64,000 nucleotides of DNA from Heterocephalus glaber. Its lineage: Eukaryota > Chordata > Mammalia > Rodentia > Bathyergidae. The DNA lies in NCBI RefSeq assembly GCF_000247695.1, contig NW_004624805.1, positions 6,871,437 to 6,935,436 of the forward strand. The letters are read 5' to 3'. Shown in pieces: positions 1 through 12,422 of the stretch. The first letter of the stretch is position 1. Each line of letters opens with the position of its first letter. Below the pieces are notes generated by a model, which saw nothing but the letters and a program-made list of their open reading frames with translations, made no database searches and had not been told where the DNA came from. The position numbers and the translations under genes are program-made.

Positions 1-512
1 CTGTGTACTAAGATTGTAGCAAACTTTGATGGTCTAGATGGAGTCTGACATAGTAACTTGATCTCTACACAGTCTGTGTTCATCCATTCTCTGGTACCAG
101 GGATCGAACTCAGGACCTTGTGCTTGCCAGGCAGGTTCCGCACCACTGAGCTACATCCCTGGCCCTGCTTATACATTCTCCATCATGTATCTGTTGCGGA
201 CTTGTACAGTTTTAGAATTTTACTTTTTTTAGCCTTTACTAAGTAAGATATGTTTGTTCTTCTATTCCTATCCTGTTGAACTCAGGACTTCTTTAAGACC
301 CAGCTCTGTTGTTTTTCTACTTGTATCAGTTAACTTCTCTCAGTCTTAAGTGCTTTGTACTTTTGTGTGTTACAGCACTGGTAATTTTAGTTTTTTCAAT
401 TATATTGTACCCTTTTAGGGTTAGACATTGTTTTTTATACATTTTGTATTTAAATATTACTTTCCTCTCCATGCTTTTGAGCATCTTTCCTGACAAATTT
501 AATTAATTATAT

Positions 513-596
513 GGCCGGGGGTTTAGCTCAGTGGTTCCACTGCCTGCCTTGCAAGCACAAGGACCCGAATTCGATCTCCGGTACCAAAAAAAAAAA
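513..596 (+). mobile_element. ID-type SINE
   Basis: tRNA-derived SINE close to the local consensus: ggccggggg start, A-box like tttagctcagtgg, B-box like ttcgatc, ggtacc plus A11 tail. Confidence 0.9.
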
Positions 597-914
597 TTAT
601 ACTAATTTGAAGCTTATAGGAAGAAACTTGATTACCTTAAAATTGTTTATGTGTACATAGGGAAAATTGTGCGGTCTTTCCTAATGTTTACCTTTGCATC
701 TTAATTTAAGATACATTTCATTTCTTTAAATGTATGATAGTTTTGATACCTCCACATCACTCTTGTTAGTCTAAATTTGTGAAGTGTCCATTAATTTGAA
801 ATTATTTCTTTATCAGGGGAGACATCTGTGAGACAACTAAGCTTGTATTGGCTCTCCTCATAAACATTGTGATTGCCCTTATTTGGATTTTCCTTAACAG
901 CTACATAATTAGTA

Positions 915-997
915 CTGGGAGTGTAACTCGGTGGTAGAGCACTTGGCTGCCATGGATGAGGCCCTGAGTTTGATCCCCAGCACTGCAAACAAAAAAC
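915..997 (+). mobile_element. Old ID-like SINE
   Basis: Diverged tRNA-derived copy (tgtaactcggtggtagagc, gtttgatccccagcactgc) of an older subfamily without the ggtacc end. Confidence 0.75.
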
Positions 998-1888
998 AAT
1001 TACATCATTTCTATCAAAGATTGATAATTCAAATCAGGTTGATCTGTTGGGTTGCAAATGCCTTATAGTACGATGAAGTAATAGTGTCTAAAGATGTCAG
1101 TGGTAGCACGCAGAATTATACAAGAGCAGGATCTTTGCCTTCTCACCTGCTGCTCGGTCCCCAGTGCTTGACAGATACTGAGCAGAGTGCAGGTATTTGT
1201 TGCGCATGGATAAACAGCTGCAAGGATGATAATGTGTTAAAGGTTGGAGACGTTACCTGCATTGGTCATGGTATTTTAGAGTAAGAGAGCAGTGTATATG
1301 TGTTACACACTAAAGTATCTGAGCAGTAGATTTAGATCTGTTAATGCCATTGTGTCATTTGAGAGAAAGAATATAAGATAAACCCAAAGTTTTCAATTCC
1401 TGAAGAGACAGATGGGGAGGAGCTGTGTAACTCTTATCTGCCCTTGTAGTGATACTAGTGTTGGGTGGAATAAAACAATTTCCCACTTAAATCAGTGTGT
1501 GTTTAGGTGACCTTTGTGCATCTATTGGTGAGATTTTTCATTAATGTAGTTATGATTTATTAACATGGCTAAGTTAGTCACAGAAGCAGACCTCGTCAGT
1601 GCCTCATGCTAACTCATGAATGGGTTCATGTATCTAGGTTCTGTAACGGAAGGAGGAGGAAAGACTAGCTAGGTATTAATAAGAAGTATTTGTCATGTGG
1701 AATAAAATTCCCTTTTGTGTTTTGATGGTATCTGTAGGTATATTTGAATGAACCCTAAGACTAGCATATGTTAAGACATTAACTTTTTATGGATGACTTA
1801 GTTTAAGACACATGAAAAACGGCATTTACCCTCTCAAATTCACCTATTTAGAATATCTGGCCATTATTTTATCAAAATAAACTGAAGA

Positions 1889-1980
1889 GGGGCTGGAGAT
1901 TTAGCTCAGTGGTTCCACCACCTGCCTCACAAGCGGAAGGCCCTGAGTTCAGTCCCTGGTACCAAAAATTTTAAAAATAA
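1889..1980 (+). mobile_element. ID-type SINE with target duplication
   Basis: Full-length ID flanked by 12-bp direct repeats aataaactgaag at 1876-1887 and 1980-1991, showing insertion by target-primed reverse transcription. Confidence 0.92.
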
Positions 1981-2102
1981 ATAAACTGAAGTAAAACAAA
2001 ATGAAATAAGCCAAACTCTGAAAGCATATATTTTTATGACAGTGAAACATTCTGCTAAGTTTTTTAAATAAAAAAATTATCTGCTACAGATTCAATTCAA
2101 TT

Positions 2103-2194
2103 TTGTTTGTTTGTTTTCTGGTATTGAGGATCGAACTCAGGACCTTGGACTTGTGAGGCAGGCAGTGGCACCACTGAGCTACATCCCCAGCCCC
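2103..2194 (-). mobile_element. ID-type SINE
   Basis: Reverse-oriented ID copy with a T/G-rich tail side and ccactgagctacatccccagccc at the head. Confidence 0.88.
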
Positions 2195-2256
2195 TCTTCA
2201 GTCTTTACTACTAACCTGAAAAATGACAGTGTCACTGAATCCTGTACTCTTTAGAG

Positions 2257-2470
2257 CAGGGTTTCTCCAACTGGTCATTACTGGCATTTGGGGCTAAATA
2301 ATTCCTTGTTGTAAGGGACTTTCCTGTGCGCATAGATAATTCAGCCATATCCTAGGCCTCTGGCGACTGACTGCCAGCAGCGCTCACCCAGCCGTGCACC
2401 TGAAAACATGTCCAAATAATGCCAGGTGTTCTTGTAGGATAAATTCATCCACTGAGAACCCCTATTGCAG
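2257..2470. mobile_element. MER5A-like hAT-Charlie DNA transposon relic
   Basis: Starts gcagggtttctcc and ends ccactgagaacccctattgc, with an inside reading tttggggctaaataattc. This order matches the short non-autonomous MER5A/B family, an ancient element shared by placental mammals. Diverged and inactive. Confidence 0.75.
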
Positions 2471-2854
2471 AGCATATGATAGTCCCTTCCTTTGTCATTC
2501 AACAGTGAAAATCAACTTTTAAACATCCACAATTCTGAAGGAAATACACAGCTTAATAAAAAAATTATTTTCAATTAAAGAATACTTAAGGCATCATACT
2601 GACATCTGGCTTGGTACTAAACTGTACATCTGACATGCCTTGCTTTTTTTTTTTTTAAACCTTCAAAATTAAAAGTAATATAGATGCTCTTTTGGGAAGG
2701 TAGAATGATTAAATGAAAGCAGTAACATTAACTTCAGTAAAAAAAAAACAAAACTTCAGAACTATTAATGTTATGTAAAGCCTAACAAATATAATACTAC
2801 TACTTGTCTATTGCTTTCTTAGTTTTTGATATACTACCTTTTGGATGAACTGAT

Positions 2855-2966
2855 TTTTGAGACAGGGTCTGACTATGTAGTTCAGGCTGGCCTTGAACTC
2901 AAGATGATCCTCCTGCCTCAGACTCCCAAGTGCTAGCATTTGCAGGCATGTGCCAGCATACCTGGT
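2855..2966 (-). mobile_element. B1 SINE
   Basis: Reverse 7SL-derived B1: ttgagacagggtctgactat, then ctgcctcagactcccaagtg. Single-copy form without the full internal duplication. Confidence 0.88.
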
Positions 2967-2977
2967 TCTTGAACTCA

Positions 2978-3057
2978 TTTTTTTTTTTTTTTTGGTACCG
3001 GGGATCGAATTCGGGTCGAAGGCAGGCGGCGGAACCACTGAGCTAAATCCCCGGCTC
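2978..3057 (-). mobile_element. ID-type SINE
   Basis: Young reverse ID with ggtaccggggatcgaattcg next to a T16 tail. Flanking tgaactcattttt/tgaactcaattttt copies suggest a target duplication. Confidence 0.9.
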
Positions 3058-3619
3058 CCTGAACTCAATTTTTAATAAATGCTTTTAGAGACTGATAATT
3101 AAGAGGGAATTTTTTGGTCACAAAAAAAATTCTGGTTCAGAAAACTAGCAAAAAAGCGCATACTATTTTATGATTTATGCTAGAATGGTTTGTTTTAAAA
3201 TAGCTTTGGGGGCCACTACACATTTATGAAAAATTAGGAAGCTTGGCTATAGAGTTTCTTAGATATTTGTTGAATGACAGTACATTAGTTGGAGGAATGG
3301 GAATCTTGATAAGTTTAAATCAAGTTTAGTTAGCATAAATAAATGGCATTAATTCAACTTAATAAAGATGATGAAGAGAAACAGCTATGCTAAAAAGAAC
3401 ACATTAGAAAATCTTGTTTATTGCTTGGGGATAAGGAAGACCTTTTTGATCATTAAGACCCAAAATGAATTTACCTTTAATAAGTTGATAAATTTGGTCA
3501 TGTACGACATTTAAAACTTCTCTGACAGAAAGTCCAGTGAAAGATAGCAAATTAGTAAAAAAATATTTCCAACGTATGTAAAATGATACTTTAGCAATTT
3601 ATGCAAACGAATGCAAAAA

Positions 3620-4865
3620 TAATAGAAAAATGGACAAAAGATATGAACAAACAAGTAGAAAAGAGGAATTTTTGATTCCTAGGCTTACTTTCTTAACTGA
3701 AAATGGGCCAAAGACCTAATTTCCAAAGCTGAAACTCTTAGAAAAAAACCATAGGAGAAAATCTCCCTAACATTGGATTTGTCAGTGATTCTTGGACATA
3801 ACACCAAAAGCACAGACCAAAAAATAAAAATGCATATTGGACTTTATCAGCACTAAAAACTTGTCCTTCAAAGAAGACTATCAGGGCAAACGAGACAACT
3901 CACAGAATTTGAGAAAATACTCACAAATCGTATATGTGATAAGGAATTAGAAGCAACAACAAAAACCAACCCAGTTCAGTGATGCGTAAAGGACTTAACT
4001 GTGTTTCTCCAAAGAATATATTCTTTTTTGTTTTGTTTTTTGAGACAAGGTCTTGCCATGTAGCTCAGATTGGTCTTGAACTCACTGTGTAGCCTAGACT
4101 GGCTGCATAGCGATTCTCTTGCCTTAGCCTCCCAAGTACTGGTATTACAGTCATGTGCCACCACACCCAGCCAAAGCGCGTGTTCTAATGCTCAATAAAC
4201 ATGAAAAGATGCTCAATACCATTATTCATTAAGGAAATATAAATCACAGCTACAATTAAATACTGCTTCACTAGGATTGCTTATAATTTTATTTAAAGGA
4301 AATAACAGGTGTTTGAAGAACATTGGTACACTTGAACATTGTTGGTAGGAATTTAAAGTTCAGTTCCTCAAAAAGTCAAAGGTAGAGTTAACTGCCATCC
4401 AGCAGTTCTGCTCCTACATACAAAACTAAAAGTACTGAAAGCCAAGGATTCAAACAGGTATTGTTAGTGTTCATAGCTATTACTTATAAAAGAAAAACAT
4501 TAGAAACAATTGAAGTACTCATCCATAGATGGAAAGAATAAAATATGATACTCATGCATGCAATGCAGTGTTCATCAACTGTCATAAGGAATGAATTCTG
4601 ACACAAGTTGTAAATTGAAAAGATTACACTTCTAAGACACAGAAGTTTACCTATTGTGTAATTCCACATGTATGAGGTGCCTGGAATGGACACATTCAGA
4701 GACAGAAAATAGAATAGTGACTACCAGTAGCTGATGCGGGTGTTGAATGAGGAGTTGGTAAGATATTTTTGCTGGGAAGATAAAAAGGCTGTGGGGATGA
4801 GTCATTGTGATGCACAGAAATGTGAATTTCTTAATGATACTGAACCATACACTTAAAATGGCCAA
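3620..4865 (+). mobile_element. Old L1 3' end (ORF2 tail and 3' UTR), decayed
   Basis: Text typical of ancient mammalian L1 tails: gaaaagatgctcaataccattattc, gaaatataaatcac, cttgaacattgttgg, tgaagtactcatcc and the 3' UTR tagtgactaccag. No open frame survives. A B1 interrupts it at 4024-4172. The boundaries are approximate and the subfamily was not assigned. Confidence 0.7.
4024..4172 (-). mobile_element. B1 SINE
   Basis: Reverse B1 with the internal duplication, visible as two similar blocks (tagctcagattggtcttgaa and tagcctagactggctgc), inserted in the old L1. Confidence 0.88.
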
Positions 4866-4869
4866 GGTA

Positions 4870-5056
4870 TAGCAGGCAGTGATGGTGCATGCTTTTAATC
4901 ACAGTACTCTGAGAAGCTGAGGCAGGAAGGCTACAAATTCAAGTCCAGCCTGGGCAACTTATAAAATACAAAAATGGCTGGAGATGTAGCTCAGTGATAG
5001 AGCAGTTGCCTAACATATGAGAGCCCTTGTGTTCAATAACCTTCCCCCCCAAAAAA
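4870..5056 (+). mobile_element. B1+ID dimeric SINE
   Basis: B1 part (gcaggcagtgatggtgcatg) joined directly to an ID part (ggctggagatgtagctcagt). B1-dID type dimers are known from squirrel-, dormouse- and beaver-related rodents. Confidence 0.82.
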
Positions 5057-5432
5057 TGGAGCTAAATGGTGAATTTTGTTACGTGTATTTTACCAGGATT
5101 TTTTTTTAAATAGAAGAGGTTATCCATACATACTGGAAATCAAGATTAAGTGTGAGGTCAGTTTGCACCCTTAAGATTGGCAACTATTACTGATTGGGTG
5201 TGGTGAAATGAGGTTGGAAGGAATATGTAAGTTAATACTGCTACCTTGGAAAATCAGTTTAGTAAAATCTATTTAAAAGTTGAAAAATGTTCTTATTTTC
5301 GGTGTGTATTACCATGACAAACTTTTTTGGTTGAGTAAAACATTACAAAAAATTCATCGTCTTTATATTATAAAACAGCACCTGTTCACGTACTTTGTGA
5401 CTCCAAAGAAAGTTTTAGGATATGTGATTTTA

Positions 5433-5532
5433 TTTATTTATTTATTTTTTTTTTTTTGGTGCCAGGGATCAAACTCAGGACCTTGGGCTTGCGAGGCAGG
5501 CAGCGGAACCACTGAGCTATATCCCCGGCCCC
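5433..5532 (-). mobile_element. ID-type SINE with target duplication
   Basis: Reverse ID with a T-rich tail, flanked by exact 16-bp direct repeats aggatatgtgatttta at 5417-5432 and 5533-5548. The perfect repeats imply a recent insertion. Confidence 0.93.
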
Positions 5533-5725
5533 AGGATATGTGATTTTAAATATTCATAATATGTAATGTAAAATAAAATGGAAGTCATAGATACTGTCAC
5601 CTCACTCACTACCTTAGGTTTTTTGTTACATTTGCATGCTTTGTTTTTGTTATAATCTGCTGCGTGTTACACTTGTGTCACACTTCCTACAAAATAGGAA
5701 AAGCAGGATGCCCTTTTTGATAATG

Positions 5726-5785
5726 ATGTTGTCGTTGTTGCAGCAGCAGTAGTAGTCGTCGAAGTAGAAGTAGTATTAGTAGTAG

Positions 5786-5825
<40 letters not shown>

Positions 5826-5855
5826 CGGCAGCGGCAGCAGAGGCAGCAGCAGAGT
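5726..5855. repeat. GTA/GCA trinucleotide microsatellite
   Basis: Imperfect gca/gta/gtc repeats that become a pure (agt)n run near 5785-5825 and then cggcag/cagcag units. About 130 bp inside the WAC intron. Confidence 0.9.
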
Positions 5856-5919
5856 TCCATGTATTCAAATGTCCTGTTCAGTTGTACAGCCTAATAGGAC
5901 TCCACACACATACACCTTT

Positions 5920-6086
5920 CTGGGGCTCTGGCGATTGAGCCTAGGGCCTTCACACTGAGCCATATCCACAGCCCTCTTTATTTTTAATTTTAAGACAATT
6001 TGACTAAGTTGACCAGACTAGGCTTGAATATAAAATTCTCCTGCCTCTGCCTCCAAAGTGCTGGGATTATAAACATATGCTACTAT
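5920..6086 (-). mobile_element. B1+ID dimeric SINE, old
   Basis: Reverse dimer: a diverged ID part (ctgagccatatccacagccc) followed by a B1 part ending ctgcctccaaagtgctggga. Many mutations, so an older copy. Confidence 0.75.
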
Positions 6087-8632
6087 CAAAAAATGAGTTA
6101 TTTGATACATCAGAAAAATGTAGACCAGAAATGAATTTTGGCTCTGGTTTATACAGTTGGGTGGCTTGAAAGGGTGGTTTGAAAGAGCTGAATGATAAAC
6201 TTTGTAGTTTAGTTTTTTAGGTAGGTTACTTACTCCCCCTTCTGGCAAAAGTTGAAAACACAAGTCAATAATTCATAAATTAAGTATGAAAGAAAGGAAA
6301 GTTTTACCTCTTACAGCAGATACACTCACTTTAAAACCAAAAAGAGCATAGGCGCGCACACAGTGAAATTACTAGAGCTAAAATTACCAAAGACCTTACG
6401 GGAAGACATTTAAAGTAGCCACTGTTTTTCTTAAATACTTAGAAAACTTTACATCATTGAAGGCGAGTAGAGGCTGATACTCTTATTAAGAGCAAATGAC
6501 TTGGTAATGGAAAACACTGCTTTTCCTCTCTTATGTAAGCTCATTCTTTATCTTTTGCTGACTAATTTCAAAAACCCAAGTTTTCTATTCATGTTTAGTT
6601 TAATAAAATACAGTATTAAGTGTTTTAGTCCCACATCCTAAAACAGTAGATTCCAGCAAAGGTTTTAGATGGAACTGTTAATTAAAATTAGGTTTCTGTG
6701 TGAAAAGCGCAGTGATTAATGTATTCTTAATAGTAATTTTGTTGCCTTTTATATGATAAACACTTCAGTAATTTATGGGTAGTATTTAAAATACATCACA
6801 GGTAATTTGGATCTACTCTACATAGTGTCACTTAGCTTTATGAATTTAGCACAAAATTTATTAACCTCTACGACATTTATATTGTTAGGGACCTGGCATC
6901 ACCAGCATTATCCCCATCACCAGCAGTTTTGCAGCCACTTGCAAAGACTGACCTGGAGGTTGAGAGAGAATGTGCTTAAATGTGCACTTGTGCCTGCTGC
7001 AGAATCCAGCGTGCAGTCGACAACTACATGTTAATGCTGGCTCCTGTCTTGCAGTAGGACTAGAGGCTGGGATAAATACAGTTTCCCTGCTGAGGAAGCT
7101 CATGTTCAGGTAGAATGCTACTGAATAATAGAAGATGCTGTGTTAGGGGATTCTGAACAAAGAGGAGAGACACCTAGTTAGCACCTTAAATACAAAACTT
7201 GTACCTTTGGCAATACTTCTGGTAAAATGAAGACTACTTCTCAAATTAGCATTTGCATTACTAAACTCAGTAGTTTCCAGTTATATGGGTAGATTGTGGC
7301 ATATAATACAAAAAAAATTAAAACGCATATAATGATAACTTGTAACAGGCTTTGGAAGGTCATTGATAATCTATCTAGAAAATGGTTTAGCCTTCCCATC
7401 TTAAATTTATTTTTACTCTGCTCAGTCCTCAGTATCGTACTTTGCTGTGATTATATTTCATTTTGTACGCTTTTAGTTAAAAGGAGTCTAAGGATCTCGA
7501 GCCTTTTTTTTTTAAGATACAGTTTATTTGGTGAAAGTTTCGTGCCACGTAAAAGCACCCAACATTGTTTTAGCTGGCCAGATGAAGCAGGGCTGCAGAT
7601 GAGAGATTTATGTAACACCTCTCACAACATTTCCATCATAAAAAGTTTGAGAGGTTTATTAGAGCAAAAGGGCCACCAGAGTCTTGTATCCTCTCCCCTC
7701 ACTGTGACAGAGTACCTGAGATAATCACCTTCGAAAGGGAAAGGGTGTACTTTGGGCTCGAGGTTTCAGCCTGGTACTTGACCTGGTTGGTTACCTTTGG
7801 ACGTGTGGCCTCATCACAGAGCTGCTCTCCTCCTGGCAGCTGGAAGCAGACTTGCAGGCTCTTTGTTTCGTAACCACCAAAGGCACCAAAATCACACATG
7901 AAACTTTTCAAGTTGTACATATGAGTATGTTGCCCCAGGTTCATTAGATCTGAGTTGGAGTCTGTATGTTATTATTTTTTAAGCTTCAGAAGTGGTTCTG
8001 ATAAGCATTTTGTTGAGAAGTAATACTCAATGTAATAGAGAAATTCTGACCTTCAGGTGGGTCACTTGCCCAGAATCCCGTGAATACAGTAGTAAGTAGG
8101 ATCAATTGGTTTCCATACTGCTTATCTATATCAGTATTCTGCTTAGTGCCATTTCATTTGCTTGACTTAAAGAGTAGTAATAGGGATTTTTAAGCCCTTG
8201 AAACTTTTCAAGTCTGAATAGTTAGCAACAATAGAACAGAATTTGAAAACACTTTGCACCCCCTTTTCCAGTTTGCTTCTGTCATTAAAAGGATATCCAC
8301 AGAAAATAAAATGAGTCTTTTCAGAGGGATGTAAGTACTAATTTAATTGTTCATGCAGTAAACGAAAATAGAAAATTTATTTTATTCTGAGTACTAATAA
8401 AGATGCCCATAAGCTTTATGTGAAAACACAAGAGATATGATCTAGAGAAAAATGCTAATATAAGCTATAATTGCTTCTTAAATTAACAGGTTTTTGTAAG
8501 GAAAAAAATTGTTTCATCCTTCCATACAGATTTCTTTATATCAAGGCTTGGCAAAGCTGGAAAAGTGATAGGCAGTCTGCCAGACTAAGGATCTTTCTTT
8601 AAAGTGTACGCCTTATTAAAATAAAACTTCTT

Positions 8633-8724
8633 GGGGCTGGGGATTTAGCTCAATGTTGGCGCGCCTGCCTTGCAAGCTACAAGGCCCTGAGTTTGATTCC
8701 CGGTACAGCAAAAAAAAAAAAAAA
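8633..8724 (+). mobile_element. ID-type SINE
   Basis: Forward ID (ggggctggggatttagctca, tttgattcccggtacagc) with an A15 tail. Confidence 0.88.
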
Positions 8725-9284
8725 TCAAGTGATCAGATTAAAATAAAACTATCTTAGGTCTTCCGAGTTGGTCATAGTTAATCAGCATAATCTGAAATGT
8801 ACTAAAATAGCTATCCATACTTGAGAGATCTGTTGTCCATTGCTCTTGACTATTGTGATTGTGATGTAGACTGCTGAGGGAGTCCCTATTCAGTGAGCAT
8901 GCTAGCAGTTCCTAGCTTCTCTCGGGCCATGAAGATTGGTGAATGTTTAGTTCCTAGAATTAAAAATTTAGATTTACAGTTACAGTACTAGGTAGGCAAC
9001 AGTGTAATGCTCAAATGCAGTGCTCCTGAAACTTACATGTGACTTTGTAACTGCAGTCTTAATCCAATCATAGACAGATATGCAGTCTTGAAAAATCTTT
9101 AGTAATGAGTCTGTATGGGAAAATTAAAAATGCTTCAGCAAACGTTTGTATTTAGTCTTTACCTCAGTATCATAAGAGAATCTGTGTGTATATCTTTAGC
9201 CAGAGCGAATGTTCTTACATCAGAGTCCATGTTTCTAGTGCTCTTTACTGCATTGAGGTCATTGTGTTAATGAAATTCCATGGA

Positions 9285-9374
9285 GGGCTTGGGGATTTAG
9301 CTCAGTGGTTCCACCGCCTGCCTTGCAAGCACAAGGACCTGAGTTCTATCCCCAGTACCAAAAAAAAAAAACAA
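9285..9374 (+). mobile_element. ID-type SINE with target duplication
   Basis: Forward ID flanked by 13-bp direct repeats gaaattccatgga at 9272-9284 and 9376-9388. Confidence 0.92.
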
Positions 9375-10755
9375 AGAAATTCCATGGAATTAAAATAATC
9401 AGTTTGTGCTCATTTTCTTTGGGTGGATATTTGGTTTGTTTCTCATTTTGAGCTGAAACAAGCACAATCCTGTTTTAGTAATTAATGTTTTTCTTGATTT
9501 ATAAAGTTTCCATAGGGGTGTGATGTATAAGGATAGTTATTGGGCATAATTATATTCATCTTCGCTTTTTCTAGATAATGTGAAATTATTTTCTAATGTT
9601 ATTTATTGAATCAGTTCCCAGGACAAATGTTACATAAATGATCCCATTACTTCTTGACATTTTATATTATCAGACTTAAGTCTTTGCCTCTACAATGAGT
9701 ATGAATGGATATCCTTTATCTTACATTTTTTTCTGATTGTTAATGAAGTTAATCTTTTAGTCATTCGGGTTTCTTCTATGAAATACCTTAAAATCTTTCT
9801 GCTTGTCTTTTTTGATTCACAGTAATTCTTTTAAATACTCTGGTTGCCAATATTTTGGATTGTTTTACTTTTTGTAATTTTTTAATCTTTTATAATGCCA
9901 GAGATGCCTGCCTGTTTGCCTTTGTTAAGTTCTAAAGACTTAAATATATACACAGAAGTTTAGGATAACTTAAGTGATTTTTATTTATTTGGTGGCAGCT
10001 TGCTATATTTTCTTCAAAAATTCTTTTTCTTCAAGGCTTATGTTATCATTTTGTCAAGATTGGGACTTTCATTGCAATGGCATTGATTATATATACATAG
10101 AAACAACTTTTCATACATGTTTTATACATTTTTTTAAATACTATGAGGCAGACTTTTGGTTTGTTTTTACCTTTTCCTTTTTAGTGGTGATATTTTATTA
10201 TGTGATCCTAAAACTCAGTTGCTATAGTTAGCATAAAAGTTCAAAATAGAAGTCACTTCTTATTCATCAGATCCTTTGCTCATTTTGGGAATGACCACCA
10301 TGGTACCTGTGTTGACATACATTAGGGCCGCTGTCTGTTGTTATTGTCATAAACGTTTTGTCCTTGATCCTAGGATATAAATAAAGTTGTGAAGAATCGA
10401 ACTGTCCCTTTATCTTAATGGAAGCTGTCTGAATGTGAAGTTAGTATTAACCATGTTAGACATTTGTAGAGAATGATGTGGTACTTTCCCAATCAGACAT
10501 AAATGTTATACCAGACTTCTGACTTTAATCAAACTACCTGATCTTTCTTGTTCTGTTTCTCACCAATGAAAAGGAATATAAAAATGTTTATCACATTATT
10601 CTACTGAAGCAAATATTTACAGACTGCCCTTGTAAGGATATTAAATGAGGTTATTTGTATTAAATACCTAGCACATAGAAGATGCTCTTACGATGTTCGT
10701 TTAGTTTCCTCTATTCAGAGAATTTTTTCAGGCTTATGATCTCCCTTTTATTTAG

Positions 10756-11001
10756 AATCTACAGCAGGAGACAAATCAGTATCACATTCTTGCACAACTC
10801 CTTCTACGTCTTCTGCCTCTGGACTGAATCCCACATCTGCACCTCCAACGTCTGCTTCTGCAGTCCCTGTTTCTCCTGTCCCACAGTCACCAATACCTCC
10901 ACTACTTCAGGACCCAAATCTTCTTAGACAGTTGCTTCCTGCTTTGCAAGCCACACTGCAGCTCAATAATTCTAACATGGACATATCCAAAATAAATGAA
11001 G
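10756..11001 (+). CDS. WAC: WAC exon, Ser/Thr/Pro-rich segment
   Basis: First WAC coding exon in the window. WAC (WW domain-containing adaptor with coiled coil) is a nuclear adaptor that recruits the RNF20/RNF40 ligase to RNA polymerase II for histone H2B monoubiquitination. It also takes part in mTORC1 and checkpoint regulation. The translation runs through [20 protein letters not shown], then [20 protein letters not shown] and [10 protein letters not shown], which I recognise as the WAC middle region (about residues 309-389, counting back from a 647-residue protein). The donor is GAAG|gtaaat. The start is ambiguous: acceptors TTTAG, CTACAG and CAG give starts at 10756, 10765 or 10768, all in the same frame. 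The WW domain lies upstream of the window. Confidence 0.93.
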
Positions 11002-12299
11002 GTAAATTTTTATAGTAACAATTTTTGGAAATTCATTTAAATTGTACAAAATGAAATTGTTGCTAAAACTTCAGTTTATGAATGGTTTTTTATTTCTTCT
11101 TGAACTTCATTTTTTGGAACAAAAGTTGATATCCCTCATAGTCCAATACCATTGGTAGTATAATTTAGTAATACTTCTATATACTTTTAAAGACTTTGTA
11201 TCTAGCCAGGCACGGTAGTGCATGTTGGTAATCCCACCACTCAGGAGGCTGAGGCAGGAGGATCGCTGGTGGGGTTGAGGCCAACCTGGGCTACATCATG
11301 AAATCCTGTCTTTTTTTAAAAAAAAAAAAAAAAAAAAAAGGAATGTTGCTGAAGGTTGTGCTCTTTTGTATGTTTAGTGTGGAGAATTTGTTAAAATTGA
11401 TATAACTTTTCTATTTCTAAAACCTTGTGTATGAAAAGTTATTTTGAAATATACTAATTACTGGAAGGTTAGGAATTCAGGTCCTTAAAATACTAAATTT
11501 GGGAGGTATTAGATATAAAATTTTGCCCTTTTTTCTTATTAATTCTATTAATTCTAGCATAGTTTTTCAGCATACTGCTAAAGTGTTTTGGCGGTCATCT
11601 CAAATTTCAACTGTGGTGGATGTGGCTTTAATTTGCAAACCATTCATATTAAAACATTAAATCCGGAGGGCATTGCAAAGTTCTCTGATTAGAATGAAAT
11701 ATATTTCATAGTAAAGCGATTTGATTCTGTGTCAGAAAAATAGAGCTGTGTCAGACTAGTTGGTCATTACTCTTACTGTCCTTGTCTTTTCGATTTTTTT
11801 TTTTCTGAGATAAATTATGCCGTTCCTGAGCTTGATAGGTAAATGTTTTACTTAGATAAAATAGAACTTTTAAACAGTTTAAAAAAATGGCAGAAGAATA
11901 TATCAGTAGTACAAGAACGAGTGTGTTGTTGCCGGGGCGGATGTGATGTGTAGCGTTTGAGTGGTCAGCTCTTCTGAAAAGCAGTCACAGAAATACCAAC
12001 ATTTATCCACTTAATCCCAAATAACACATGGAGTGCTTTACTCATATCCAGATAGATTTCTGGCATAATCAGAAGTTCCAATGAACATTTGATGGTGTTT
12101 TTTAAAAGCTTCATGTAGGAATTGTATTAGTGTAAAGGGAACTGTGGGTTTATCTTTACCGTAAACCCAGTAAATGTCTTTTCTCTGCCTCAGGCAATTT
12201 CTCATTTGTTTCTATGTTTTAGTTTGAAACACTCAATGTTACTAATGCTTCATAAGCCTCTTTGTTTTTATTTGAATTTAAGAAACAATGGGTTTTTAG
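11002..12299 (+). other. WAC: WAC intron
   Basis: Intron between two WAC exons with gt donor at 11002 and ag acceptor at 12298-12299. It contains one B1 SINE with a long A tail (11204-11339); the rest is AT-rich sequence with no other recognised feature. Confidence 0.88.
11204..11339 (+). mobile_element. B1 SINE
   Basis: Forward B1 (gccaggcacggtagtgcatg, ggctgaggcaggaggatcgc) ending in a long A tail after cctgtcttttttt. Confidence 0.9.
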
Positions 12300-12422
12300 T
12301 TCTTACAGCAGCTGTGACACAAGCTTCGCTGCAGTCTATAATTCATAAGTTTCTTACTGCTGGACCATCTGCTTTCAACATCACATCTCTGATTTCTCAA
12401 GCTGCTCAGCTCTCCACACAAG
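12300..12422 (+). CDS. WAC: WAC exon, conserved helical segment
   Basis: 123-bp exon entered in phase 1 (completing the Val codon begun by the previous exon) and translated as [18 protein letters not shown] then [20 protein letters not shown] and STQ. This is one of the best conserved parts of WAC, predicted to be mostly helical. Acceptor tttttag|TTC and donor CACAAG|gtattt are canonical. The length is a multiple of three, so skipping would keep the frame. Approximate residues are 390-430 of the full protein. Confidence 0.94.

Larger units (their letters stand above)
1..10755 (+). other. WAC: WAC intron (upstream part, 5' end outside window)
   Basis: No WAC coding exon could be recognised before position 10756, so this stretch is read as one large intron or the end of one. 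It holds ID, B1 and B1+ID SINEs, a MER5A-like DNA transposon relic, an old L1 3' end and a GTA-type microsatellite, all listed separately. The stretches 6100-8600 and 9400-10700 look like AT-rich low-copy intron. The short open frames there have no recognisable domain. This is inference from the downstream exons; an unrecognised small exon cannot be excluded. Confidence 0.75.

Noticed and set aside
513..596. ID SINEs as functional tRNA genes
   Set aside because: They keep A- and B-box like text but lack a foldable cloverleaf end and carry ggtacc plus an A tail, typical of retroposed SINEs.
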